From the NCBI GenBank assembly GCA_008501765.1, contig QQUE01000002.1, positions 1,176,336 through 1,240,335 of the forward strand: a DNA stretch of 64,000 nucleotides, read 5' to 3'. Source of the DNA: Calditrichota bacterium (GTDB lineage: Bacteria > Zhuqueibacterota > Zhuqueibacteria > Zhuqueibacterales > Geothermadaptataceae). This document shows positions 43,970-52,612 of the stretch, in pieces. Position numbers and translations under genes: made by a program. The stretch's first letter is position 1. Each line of letters opens with the position of its first letter. Below the pieces are notes generated by a model that was not told the origin of the DNA, did no database searches, and was given only the letters and a program-made list of their open reading frames with translations.

Positions 43970-44899
43970 CTATATTTTTCTCCTTCTACGTCTTAATAAA
44001 AAATATGTAAAAATAATCGCCACGACATCAATTAACAGTAAAAGTATAATTTGGATGGAGTTCAATAAGTTGTTGTAAGTTAATGATATCTTTGGGATTG
44101 CAATTATCAAGGATACTATTCCAGTTACGAGAAAAATGCCTGATGCAGATATTTCTGTTGACTTGGTTAGCAGGTTTTTTTTCGTTTGTAGTTTATAATT
44201 ACTAATAAAATTTTCCCAACCAATTCCGGCTAATTCAGATTCGATATGATTTTTTATGTAATTTCCTATTTCACCTGCTCTTACATCGCTGTGCATCCAT
44301 GCGATTGCTAGAAATAGTGCTAAAATTGGATAAACTAATAAAACCATAACGGATGCACCTGTTGTTGACCCGAAAGACAATACTGAACCTGCTACAATCA
44401 ATGTAAATGTTAATATGTGATTCCTAAATTCCATCCGTTTTAAAATCTCATCTCGTAATGAAGAGTATTCAGCAATCATCTCAGTTTTTTGATCTTTTTT
44501 AATCGTTCTTATATATTTTTCGAGCACAAAATTATGTAGAAATGCTAAATTTTCTGATGCGGCTTCAGCGAGAGGCACCCATTTTATTTCTATTATTTCA
44601 GCTTTCGAGAGCTTAGTGATTCCAGAAACTTTTCCATGGAAGATACTTACATCAGCATGGATTTTTTTGTTTGGAATAATTTCATCAAAATTCCATAAAT
44701 AAGAGGGTTTAAAGTCTAACCCAATTTCTTCTTTTATTTCCCTGATGACTGCTTCAAATGAAGTTTCGTTTTGTTCAACATGGCCTCCCGGGATTGACCA
44801 GTACCCTTTATAAGGTTCCGTATTTCTTCTGGCAAGCAATACATGTTTTACCCCATTTTCAACCTTTGTTATTATCGCTGCAACCGTTGATTTTGTCAT
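43970..44899 (-). CDS. Nudix hydrolase fused to a four-helix membrane domain
   Basis: 309 residues. The N-terminal part (1-130) is a complete Nudix domain; the Nudix box fits G-x5-E-x7-REUxEExGU exactly (Gly39, Glu45, Arg53-Glu54, Glu57, Glu58), so it should hydrolyse a nucleoside diphosphate linked to another group. After a charged helix (EYSSLRDEILKRMEFRNHIL, 144-163) come four membrane helices (about 162-178, 182-201, 250-268, 281-302) ending in the basic tail RRRRRK. The Nudix-membrane fusion is unusual; the C-terminal half resembles uncharacterised membrane proteins and, in layout, SLATT-like effector domains. AAGGGTGAG precedes the start. No operon partner is visible: upstream is a 594-base gap. 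Confidence 0.85.
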   Translation of the reverse strand: MTKSTVAAIITKVENGVKHVLLARRNTEPYKGYWSIPGGHVEQNETSFEAVIREIKEEIGLDFKPSYLWNFDEIIPNKKIHADVSIFHGKVSGITKLSKAEIIEIKWVPLAEAASENLAFLHNFVLEKYIRTIKKDQKTEMIAEYSSLRDEILKRMEFRNHILTFTLIVAGSVLSFGSTTGASVMVLLVYPILALFLAIAWMHSDVRAGEIGNYIKNHIESELAGIGWENFISNYKLQTKKNLLTKSTEISASGIFLVTGIVSLIIAIPKISLTYNNLLNSIQIILLLLIDVVAIIFTYFLLRRRRRKI

Positions 44900-45493
44900 A
44901 TCTCACCCTTTTTTTAGAGATTTACATTATTTTACAAAAATGCTTTATCTATTGAACTAAATCTCGATACATGAAAGTCTTTAACGGTATTTATAAATGC
45001 GCGGAGTAGGAGTAAATAAAATTTTCATAACAGAACTCCTCTAATTTTGACAAGCTTAGAAAAGGAAAATTATTCATTAAATTACAATCGAAAAATAAAG
45101 AATAAAGGGCAAAGACCATTTTGTCAAGCAATTTCCTACCAAAAATCAGCTTTACTATAAATGTGTAGTAATTTTTTTATATTAAAATTTTCAAGGTCAA
45201 ATGGTGAATTAATCGGAAGCCAAATAAGGAATTGATATCGATTGACGACTGGACCAGATCAAGTTTTCGAAATAATATAGGCAGTATTTACGTTCCACAT
45301 GGATGCGACAACCAATAAAAATAGGCTAAATGGGGCGAGTGCTGTGTGTTGAAATGGGTAAAGAAACCTTGAATCAGGGAAGATTTAAAACAGATAACCG
45401 TTCATTAATGGTTATTTTTCAGGGGAGTTGTAAAAAACAAAATCTATCGTACAAATTTAAACCAGGTACCATCTTACAATTAAAGGAGTCGTT
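44900..45493. other. Intergenic region between Nudix and VOC genes
   Basis: 594 AT-rich bases between divergent genes. It should hold both promoters, but no box pair was convincing. No hairpin, repeat or gene-like frame was recognised. Confidence 0.5.
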
Positions 45494-45862
45494 ATGAACA
45501 CCATCGGGCATATGGAAATTCCATCCGCAAACATCGAGAAAACAAAAGAATTTTATTCAAACTTATTTAATTGGGAATTTCAGTACCATCAGGATATGGA
45601 TTATACCATGTTCACCATTAAAAATAAAGAGGGCGAAGTTGTTTCGGGTGGAGGCATTCTGCCAAAAGAAAATGACCAACAGACGATTACAAACTATGTA
45701 AATGTTGAAGACATCGATGTTTCGATGAAGACCATTGAAGATCTTGGGGGTAAAATTGTAGTTCCCAAAACACCCGTCCCCGGCATGGGCTGGTTTGTGC
45801 AATTTACTGATTTGGATGGCCATGTTATGGCGATCTGGCAGGAAGACAGTGCGGCTAAATAA
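45494..45862 (+). CDS. VOC family protein (glyoxalase/bleomycin-resistance fold)
   Basis: 122 residues forming one paired beta-alpha-beta-beta-beta unit set. The opening GHMEIPSANIEKTKEFYSNLFNWEF is the standard VOC start with a metal-ligand position (His5); the second half has YVNVEDIDVSMKTIEDLGGKI and FTDLDGHVMAIWQ with the closing His and an aromatic/Gln. These proteins bind a divalent metal and act on small electrophiles or bind drugs; the subgroup resembles 27-kDa-antigen-like single-domain proteins. AAGGAG lies six bases before the ATG. It is transcribed alone, with an inverted repeat about 60 bases downstream. The exact substrate is unknown. Confidence 0.88.
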   Translation: MNTIGHMEIPSANIEKTKEFYSNLFNWEFQYHQDMDYTMFTIKNKEGEVVSGGGILPKENDQQTITNYVNVEDIDVSMKTIEDLGGKIVVPKTPVPGMGWFVQFTDLDGHVMAIWQEDSAAK

Positions 45863-45919
45863 GGCTGGTTCCGATGTGAATGCTGCCAGCAAGCACAAAC
45901 TTTAAAACAGTATTTAATT

Positions 45920-45958
45920 TTCAATTCCGGGCAGCTCGCACATCCGCCCGGAATTGAA
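45920..45958. terminator. Inverted repeat, possible bidirectional terminator
   Basis: A perfect 13-base inverted repeat (45920-45932 with 45946-45958, arm TTCAATTCCGGGC) around a 13-base loop, placed downstream of the VOC gene. The T-runs on both sides are short, so termination is plausible but not certain. The rest of the 45863-46229 gap shows no gene. Confidence 0.5.
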
Positions 45959-46229
45959 TTTCCCACCAAACAGAAAAATTTCCACTCAAAAATAGTCATT
46001 TTTTCTTTTGCCCGCAGGCAATGTTGTCATTGTTTAATCAGGCATTGAGCGCGGTGAACCACAAGGATTAATTTCGCTATCATGCAAAAATATTCATCGA
46101 ATTAGAACTTGGAAATGGGTTCTAATAAGGATAAATTAGCTTATATTTTTATTAAAAAAAGCTGCAGGAGCAGGAAAAAAACCCAATTGATAAGTTTAAA
46201 TTTAACCAGAGAATTACGTGGGAACAGCG

Positions 46230-47153
46230 ATGAAATTACAGCCTGTCAGAACATTTTCACAGCTCCTCGAGCGGGCTCAAAAAGAGAAAACGAAAAAAGT
46301 TGCGATCGTCTGCGCGGAGAATGACATCGCGCTGAAAGCCTTGGCTTCCGCTGTGGCGAAAAAAATTGCACGACCGGTTTTAATCGGCGATGAAAACAAC
46401 ATCCGCGAGAAAATTTCAGCCCTGGATTTAACCGCGGAGTTGTCGACGGCTACTTTTTTTCAGGCGCGCACTGTTGAACAGGCAGCAGAATATGCGGTGG
46501 CATTGGGCCGCAATGGAAAAGTCGATATTTTGCTGAAGGGCAATTTGCGCACCGATCAACTATTACGGGCTGTCTTGCACAAAGAAAAAGGGTTGCGCAG
46601 GGGGGAGTTGCTCAGCGATATTTTGCTTTATGAAGATAAATGCTCCGGCAAAACAAGATTGGTCGGTATCACTGATGGCGGATTGACGCCGCAGCCAAAT
46701 TTGCAGCAAAAAATCGCACTCATTCGCAATGCGGTTCCGGTGATGCAGGCGCTGGGAATTTCCCGCCCCAAAATGGGATTGATGAGCGCAACAGAATCAA
46801 TCTCTGAGGCCGTTCCATCGACTGTCGATGCGCAGAAAATAACAGAGAAAGCGGGCGAACTGTTTACGGATTGCGATGTATTTGGACCTTTGGCATTGGA
46901 CAATGCACTGCTCAAATCCGCCGCCGAAGCGAAAGGCATTAGCTCGCCGGTTGCCGGCGCCGTCGATTGTATGATTGCGCCCAATATCGAAGCCGCAAAT
47001 ATGACCGCCAAGGCGGTTAAATATATCGGCGGTTCTACCTGCGCCCATGTCATTATGGGAGCGCAAATCCCCGTTCTCATCCCCTCGCGGGTGGAAAGCG
47101 CCGAAGATAAATTATACGCAATCGCATTGGGGGTGCTGATCGATGCCGATTAA
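46230..47153 (+). CDS. ptb: Phosphate butyryltransferase (phosphotransbutyrylase)
   Basis: Exchanges CoA for phosphate on butyryl- or a branched-chain acyl-CoA. 307 residues from the ATG at 46230 (GTGGGA upstream); an in-frame GTG at 46218 would add four residues. Family signs are VDILLKGNLRTDQLLRAVL (about 90-108), GITDGGLTPQPNLQQKIALIRNAV (about 145-170), DVFGPLALDNALLKSAAEAKGI, GAVDCMIAPNIEAAN and the C-terminal GAQIPVLIPSRVES. The stop overlaps the butyrate kinase start by 11 bases, so the pair is one operon. Together with the kor operon it suggests ATP formation from acyl-CoA during oxoacid fermentation. Phosphotransacetylase was considered, but the downstream kinase and motif set favour Ptb. 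Confidence 0.92.
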   Translation: MKLQPVRTFSQLLERAQKEKTKKVAIVCAENDIALKALASAVAKKIARPVLIGDENNIREKISALDLTAELSTATFFQARTVEQAAEYAVALGRNGKVDILLKGNLRTDQLLRAVLHKEKGLRRGELLSDILLYEDKCSGKTRLVGITDGGLTPQPNLQQKIALIRNAVPVMQALGISRPKMGLMSATESISEAVPSTVDAQKITEKAGELFTDCDVFGPLALDNALLKSAAEAKGISSPVAGAVDCMIAPNIEAANMTAKAVKYIGGSTCAHVIMGAQIPVLIPSRVESAEDKLYAIALGVLIDAD

Positions 47154-48225
47154 AAAATTTCAGATTCTTGCCATCAATCCAGGCTCAACTTCGACCAAAA
47201 TCGCGTTTTATGAAAATGAAGAATGCATTGTCAGTGAAAATTTACAGCACTCAGCAGAAGAATTGCAGCCCTTTGTCAGGAAACCGATGCCGGCACAACT
47301 TGATTTCCGGCTGAAAAAAATCAAATCTTTTTGTGATCAAAATCAAATCGATTTGAATGAATGTACTGCGATTGTTGGACGCGGTGGGCTTTTACAGCCG
47401 CTGAAAAGCGGAACATACCAGGTGAATGCACGAATGTTGGCAGATTTGCACGCGGCAAAACGTGGCGAACATGCCTCAAATCTTGGCGCTATGCTTGCCG
47501 GGAAACTGGTTCACGGGACAACTGCCCTCGCGTGCATCGTCGATCCCGTGAGCGTGGATGAGCTGCAGCCGGTTGCCCGGCTTTCCGGTTTGCAGGGAAT
47601 GGATCGCGAATGCCTTAGCCACGCACTCAACACCAAAGCGATTGCGAAACGCTTTGCCAAAGAAACGGAAAAAGATTACGCTGCCCTGCGATTGATTGTA
47701 GCTCACTTAGGCAGTGGCATTTCCATTTCTGCCCATGAAAAAGGCCGCATGATTGACGTGACCAATCCGCGCGATGAGGGCGCATTTTCACCGGAGCGGG
47801 CTGGCTCAGTGCCGGTCATGCCACTGGTTGAGCTGTGTTTCTCCGGGCAATTCACTCAGAAAGAAATCGTCGATAAGCTGTTTAAAGAAGGTGGATTGTA
47901 CTCCTACTGTGGTACGAAAGACATCCGCCAGCTTATGGCATTGCGAAATGAAAATGATACCCTTGCCGCACTTGTTTTTGATGCCATGGTTTATCAAATC
48001 AGCAAAGAAATAGGAGCGATGGCTTCGGTTTTATCCGGCGAAGTAGACGCGATTTTGCTCACGGGCGGCATGGCAAAAAGTGCTGAAATCGTCACCGGAA
48101 TTCGCGAGCGAACAGCGTGGATAGCGCCGGTTTCTGTATTTGCAGGCGAAGAAGAATTACAGGCATTAACAGAGGGAGCACTGCGTGTATTGCGCCGCGA
48201 GGAGCCGATTTTAGAATACGTTTAA
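47143..48225 (+). CDS. buk: Butyrate kinase
   Basis: Transfers phosphate from butyryl-phosphate (or isobutyryl/isovaleryl-phosphate) to ADP. 360 residues of the ASKHA kinase fold: phosphate-1 loop ILAINPGSTSTKIAFYENE (about 8-26), RGGLLQPLKSGTY (about 85), CIVDPVSVDEL and HALNTKAIAKRFA, the phosphate-2 segment VAHLGSGISISAHEKGRMIDVTN (about 186-208), and the adenosine loop ILLTGGMAKS (about 304). The end REEPILEY is typical. Overlaps ptb by 11 bases. It is convergent with the patatin gene, 13 bases away. Confidence 0.94.
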   Translation: MPIKKFQILAINPGSTSTKIAFYENEECIVSENLQHSAEELQPFVRKPMPAQLDFRLKKIKSFCDQNQIDLNECTAIVGRGGLLQPLKSGTYQVNARMLADLHAAKRGEHASNLGAMLAGKLVHGTTALACIVDPVSVDELQPVARLSGLQGMDRECLSHALNTKAIAKRFAKETEKDYAALRLIVAHLGSGISISAHEKGRMIDVTNPRDEGAFSPERAGSVPVMPLVELCFSGQFTQKEIVDKLFKEGGLYSYCGTKDIRQLMALRNENDTLAALVFDAMVYQISKEIGAMASVLSGEVDAILLTGGMAKSAEIVTGIRERTAWIAPVSVFAGEEELQALTEGALRVLRREEPILEYV

Positions 48226-48238
48226 ATTGCTATCATCC

Positions 48239-50398
48239 CTAAAATCGATATCCGATACAAATGTGGGTGAGCAAGGCATGACGGCGGCTGGTTTCAAGGG
48301 TGATTTCCAGGGGGCCGAATGGTGTGGCCGCGCCAAGGCCAAGGCTGAATCCAGAAAAATAGCGGTCGATATCGGTATCAATTTTCCAGGTGTCAAACAC
48401 ATTGCCGGAATTGACTTGCGCCGTGATAAACTTATCCCGTAAAACTTCCAGCTGCAGGCCAAACGTTAGCGCCTGCAAATTGGTTCCGGCAAGTTCCTGT
48501 GCTTTAAATCCATAAAATGAATCGTATCCACCGAGGTAAAACTGGTGCGGCAAGGGCAGGGAATCGCTGGTGGTGAATCCGGCTTGCAGGCGAAACAGCC
48601 CGGTTACTTTTTTTGTGATGGGCACGAATGTTTTGAGATCCAGCGACGTTCGCCAAAACTCGTTCTCGCTGCCAATCTGTTTGATTGCCAGTTCAGTTTT
48701 TGATTTGAAATGTACCCCGCGCCTCGGAAATGCCGTTTTATTTTGCGAATCGAATTGCAAAAGATAGCTGAGCCGCGCAATGCGGGAAAAGGTTTCCTGA
48801 TAGACAGGATTGCCGATTTCTCTTTCAATATCAACAAATTCCAAATTGTAGCCCGCGCCGGTCATCAGTTTTTTTGAAAAGAGTGAACCCAGAAAAATAT
48901 CGGCTCCCTGAACCTGGCTGCCAAACTGCGCAGTGCGGTTGTCGCCATTGTAAATATCATAAATTGTCGAATGGTGATAGGCTTGCAAACGCAGGCCGAG
49001 ATGGTTGGCCCATCGCGGTGCAAAATAATATTCGGCGTCGAATTGCGTGCGGCTGGCCAATTGCAAATCCAGGGAAAATACAGAATTTGGACCGGTAATA
49101 TTGCGAATGGTTGTGTTAAATAAAAATTTTGCTGCATCCCGGGAGTTGTAATGAAATCCGTAGCGCAATAGTTTCGGATCTTTCTCCTGCAATTGAATGC
49201 GAAGCCATTTTTCGGAATTCTCTGCTTCAATTTCATAGGTGATTTTGTGATAAGCCTGGCTGCTGTAAACCCGGTTAATTGCGTGGGTCATCGTGCGAGC
49301 GGAAATGTAATTTGGGAATTTAAGCCCGAGCTCCTGTTCGACAATTTCGGAACTGCGATGGCTGGCGCCTTCTAAAATCATGCTGTCAATTTTGCTGGAT
49401 TGGTTTTTTAGAATTTTTTGTCTTTGCTCCGATGTCAGTTTCTCTTCGGTTAGATTTTTTTCCAGATAAGCTAGCAGTTCGGGCAACTTCTTTTTCGCGG
49501 CTTCTTCGCCGCGTTTGATGAGCTCCGCTGCCGAGTTGAAATCGGAAAAAGCCAGATTGCTCATATCCGGCGCGATGACAAGATCGCATTTGTCCCGCTG
49601 CTCGATGGTCTGCAAATACGAACCGAGGCGGATTGATTGATCCATAATATCGATGAAAGTTGTCAATTCCTCGATAGTTCGCAATGCTGTGCCGACATCG
49701 ACACCGATGATGTAATTGGCGCCGAGGTCTTTCACATCCTGGGCGGGTAAATTGCGTGTTATGCCACCATCCACGAGTAATTTACCCTGCAAAACTTGCG
49801 GTGTCATTAAACTTGGGATTGCCATTGTCGCGCGTAAAACTGTCGCCAAATTGCCCGATTTCAGGGGAACGGAACGACCGGAAGCGATGTCGGTGGCTAC
49901 GGCAACGAACGGGATCGGCAGTTCGGAAAAATCGGTTATTGCGTTCGCCCGCCAGGTCATTTCCGCCAGCAATGTCGAAATATTTTGCCCTTTGATAATT
50001 CCAGTCGGCAGACTGATCGTTCCTTTTTTGAGCTCAAATGAACCCAGGTAGCGATCAAATTTTTCTTTTTCTGCCATTGGCAGGAGCGAGCGTGGAATTT
50101 GGTCAGTGAGCACACTTTGCCAATCGAGAGTTGTTACCAATTCCTCGATTTCGGCGGGCGAATAGCCGATGGAATAAAAAGCACCGACGAGTCCGCCCAT
50201 GCTGGTCCCGGAAATAAAATCGATGGGAATGCCGGCTTCATCGAGCACTTTGAGCACGCCGATATGGGCAAATCCTTTGGCACCACCGCCACTCAAAGCG
50301 ATGCCGATTTTTACTTCTTTGGTTTGGCCGTTGGCCGGCAGGCCGGAGATGAGTAAAATAACGATGGCAACCAGAATTTTTTTGGGGAATGATTTCAT
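48239..50398 (-). CDS. Patatin-like phospholipase with POTRA and Omp85 barrel (type Vd-like)
   Basis: 719 residues, with a signal peptide (about 1-25). The patatin domain (about 30-290) has the oxyanion loop SGGGAKGFAHIG (36-47), the catalytic serine Ser66 in GTSMGG and the Asp of the dyad, Asp210, in VDGGITRNLP. A POTRA-like domain (about 325-400) is followed by a C-terminal outer-membrane beta barrel (about 410-719) with repeated aromatic strands and a terminal Phe (GYRF). This is the PlpD/RssA-type layout, in which the lipase is moved across or held at the outer membrane by its own barrel. It implies a diderm organism. The ribosome site is weak. The 14-base convergent gap to buk leaves no room for a separate terminator. 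Confidence 0.92.
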   Translation of the reverse strand: MKSFPKKILVAIVILLISGLPANGQTKEVKIGIALSGGGAKGFAHIGVLKVLDEAGIPIDFISGTSMGGLVGAFYSIGYSPAEIEELVTTLDWQSVLTDQIPRSLLPMAEKEKFDRYLGSFELKKGTISLPTGIIKGQNISTLLAEMTWRANAITDFSELPIPFVAVATDIASGRSVPLKSGNLATVLRATMAIPSLMTPQVLQGKLLVDGGITRNLPAQDVKDLGANYIIGVDVGTALRTIEELTTFIDIMDQSIRLGSYLQTIEQRDKCDLVIAPDMSNLAFSDFNSAAELIKRGEEAAKKKLPELLAYLEKNLTEEKLTSEQRQKILKNQSSKIDSMILEGASHRSSEIVEQELGLKFPNYISARTMTHAINRVYSSQAYHKITYEIEAENSEKWLRIQLQEKDPKLLRYGFHYNSRDAAKFLFNTTIRNITGPNSVFSLDLQLASRTQFDAEYYFAPRWANHLGLRLQAYHHSTIYDIYNGDNRTAQFGSQVQGADIFLGSLFSKKLMTGAGYNLEFVDIEREIGNPVYQETFSRIARLSYLLQFDSQNKTAFPRRGVHFKSKTELAIKQIGSENEFWRTSLDLKTFVPITKKVTGLFRLQAGFTTSDSLPLPHQFYLGGYDSFYGFKAQELAGTNLQALTFGLQLEVLRDKFITAQVNSGNVFDTWKIDTDIDRYFSGFSLGLGAATPFGPLEITLETSRRHALLTHICIGYRF

Positions 50399-50670
50399 GC
50401 ATCACTTTCGGTTTTCTGATTCATCAGCACTTATTTTTGAGTTCAGATTTTTAGGGGTACAATTTTATTGGACTTGAATTGATCGTAAGATTAATAAAAG
50501 GAAATGTTTGGCAATTGTCAAATTTTAACTTGGAAAAAAGCGGCAGGATAGCAAGAAAAAATACTTGGTGTACAGATATAATGAATGCATTGAACTTTAA
50601 AAAGGGGAGATTCTATTTTCATATTTTTAATTCGTTGAGCAGAATTCAATCTAATCTGTCACAAGTCGAC

Positions 50671-50790
50671 TTTTTCTCGTCATTCCGCCATGTTTTTAGA
50701 CGGAATCCATCGTTTTGCAGTCTAAATCCCATCTGGATTCCCGCTAAAATCGTGCGGAGCCGCAGGTCGGCGCCAGCAAAGTGACGAATA
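50671..50790 (+). repeat. REP-like repeat related to the 15 kb tandem units
   Basis: Contains 'tttttagacggaatccat' and 'ggattcccgctaaaatcg', matching the core of the 14995-15308 units, and 'gagccgcaggtcggcgcc', matching the fragment at 8998-9055. Ends read CTCGTCATT and GTGACGAAT, a loose inverted pair. It lies in the 509-base gap between the patatin and kinase-like genes, which holds no gene. Confidence 0.6.
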
Positions 50791-50907
50791 AATAGAAAAA
50801 TTTTCTATTCTGCACAATGGGTTATTTTTACAAAATATGCGCTTGGAGTCTGCTAATGCGTACTCATTTACTGGCAAATCGTAAATTTTCGCTAAAATAT
50901 ATTTTTA

Positions 50908-51627
50908 CTATACGGCTTTTAATTCATCCAACGGCATCTCAAATTTTGCCGACAGGGCTGCGATGATAATTTTTGCAGCAGTAGTATAATTGACGTTGCC
51001 GGTGTTGATCACCAGGTCATAATTCAGAGGATCAAATTCGCTGCTATTAAAGAATTTATGCAGGAAAGCCTGACGCTCATTGTCTGAATAGATGACAATT
51101 TTTTTCGCTTTTTCGTAATCGATATTAAGTTTATCCGCCATATAATAAGCCCGGTGCTGAATGGGTGCGATGAGCCGTACGTCCAGAGTTTGGCCCTTGG
51201 GAAGAATGAAATTAGCGCCGCGGCCAATAATTACGGCGCGGCCGCATTTGGCGAGGGAAAGAATGACTTCGCTGAGGTGGCGGATGTACTGGTCGCTTTG
51301 TATCAATGAATTTTGAAACACGGCTTTAATCCAGTATTGGAATTCATTGCGCGTTTTCTCATCAAAGGCATCGATTAGTTTTTCATTCAATTCTGCGTTG
51401 TTGGCTATTTTTTCCACGATATTTTTGTCGTAGATTGACCAACCGAGAATTCTGTTGAGCTCGGCGACAACTTCACTTTCCCCGCTGCCGGTCTCCCGTG
51501 AAATACTGATCGATGGATAGTCGATAGATTTTTTTTTGCTGGCCATCCGTGAACGGCTTTGTTGCCCCAGGCTCACCTGTCGGGAGACAATTTTTTCAAT
51601 CGGGATTTCTTTCGCTAATTTGGACAT
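50908..51627 (-). CDS. Cytidylate-kinase-like family protein
   Basis: 239 residues. After a basic N-terminal leader of about 33 residues, the P-loop kinase fold begins SISISRETGSGESEVVAEL; in the family this is normally SREYGSGG.EIA, so the loop here is altered (GSGESE) and ATP binding is less certain. Next are GWSIYDKNIVEKIAN (about 68), a helical lid region (about 85-125), RAVIIGRGANFIL (about 131), VRLIAPIQHRAYYM and the C-terminal DLVINTGNV. Members of this group (PF13189) are often found near nucleotide or signalling genes, but their substrate is not established. AAAGGA is well placed before the ATG. Single gene. The 397-base gap to the next gene shows nothing recognisable. Confidence 0.82.
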   Translation of the reverse strand: MSKLAKEIPIEKIVSRQVSLGQQSRSRMASKKKSIDYPSISISRETGSGESEVVAELNRILGWSIYDKNIVEKIANNAELNEKLIDAFDEKTRNEFQYWIKAVFQNSLIQSDQYIRHLSEVILSLAKCGRAVIIGRGANFILPKGQTLDVRLIAPIQHRAYYMADKLNIDYEKAKKIVIYSDNERQAFLHKFFNSSEFDPLNYDLVINTGNVNYTTAAKIIIAALSAKFEMPLDELKAV

Positions 51628-52024
51628 TGTACTATCCTTTCATAAATTAAAAGGTTAATAGAATTCCAGGATTATCCCAACGCCAAAAAATTACAGATCG
51701 GCAAATCAATTTATTTCGCTAACGGTTCGATTTCAGTTTTCGGTGTGAATGGAATGCGGTCAATAATCAGGTGTGTAGAAAATAATAAGAAACTTCGGCT
51801 TTCATTGCAAGTGGTTTTCGATTCAGATTGGCTGGCTCATCAGGCTTGTAACGGCAGTACAGCGCCATTTGAAAATCAACGATTAGTCTATTTTAACAGG
51901 AAATTTGATTTCCTGCATTTTTGAAAGAGACCTCTTTCACAAGAAAAGTTTTGCAATTACATTAATAATGTTATTTTTTATGGATTCAGATATTAGCCGC
52001 TATAAACTAATTGATGGAAATTAC

Positions 52025-52447
52025 ATGTTAAAAACAATTCGAATTGTTCTTATTGGGGGAATTGTTTTACTGAGCGCCTGCCATAAAAAATCAAAACAAT
52101 CTTCACCTGTTCCCCCGGCTAATGTTATGAAAAGTGCCGTTACCGAAGTGTTGGGCGAAAAATTTAAAACGCTGCCCAATGCGACAAATTCTCTCTTCTT
52201 GTGTATGAAAAAATCGGAGACCGGGAACGAAATTATGTACTCGACGCATGTCGTCATTTGGGATAGTGTGGCAAGCAAAATAATTTATCAGAAACGCTTT
52301 CGTGGCGAAAAAATTCGTTGGTATGATAACGATCATATTCAGGTAACAGAAATTCCCGGCATTGTTCGGGAAGATGAGAGACCGCGACCTTTTCTCGTGA
52401 ACGTTAAAACGGGAAAAAAACAGGAAATTCGCTCGCAAAAAAAGTAG
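52025..52447 (+). CDS. Small lipoprotein of unknown function
   Basis: 140 residues from the ATG at 52025. An upstream in-frame ATG would add 40 residues before the signal sequence and is unlikely. The signal peptide MLKTIRIVLIGGIVLLSAC ends in a lipobox with Cys19, then a short polar linker. The rest is a beta-rich domain with no family I recognise (…FLCMKKSETGNEIMYSTHV, WYDNDHIQVTEIPGI, a closing VNVKTGKKQEI). The pattern of short strands resembles one or two propeller-like blades. Transcribed in the same direction as the sortilin-like gene that starts 165 bases later. Confidence 0.65.
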   Translation: MLKTIRIVLIGGIVLLSACHKKSKQSSPVPPANVMKSAVTEVLGEKFKTLPNATNSLFLCMKKSETGNEIMYSTHVVIWDSVASKIIYQKRFRGEKIRWYDNDHIQVTEIPGIVREDERPRPFLVNVKTGKKQEIRSQKK

Positions 52448-52612
52448 TGGTTATATTGCCAGCCTGACCGGATGAACAATGCGATTTACTGTTGAGTTTT
52501 GAATTAGAAAATCGCATTTGACGATTCGAATTCATTGTCTTCGTGGCCATTTCGCAGCTTAATTTCTTAAAAACAATTACACTGTTTCAAAAATAAAACA
52601 GAAGGGAATTTT

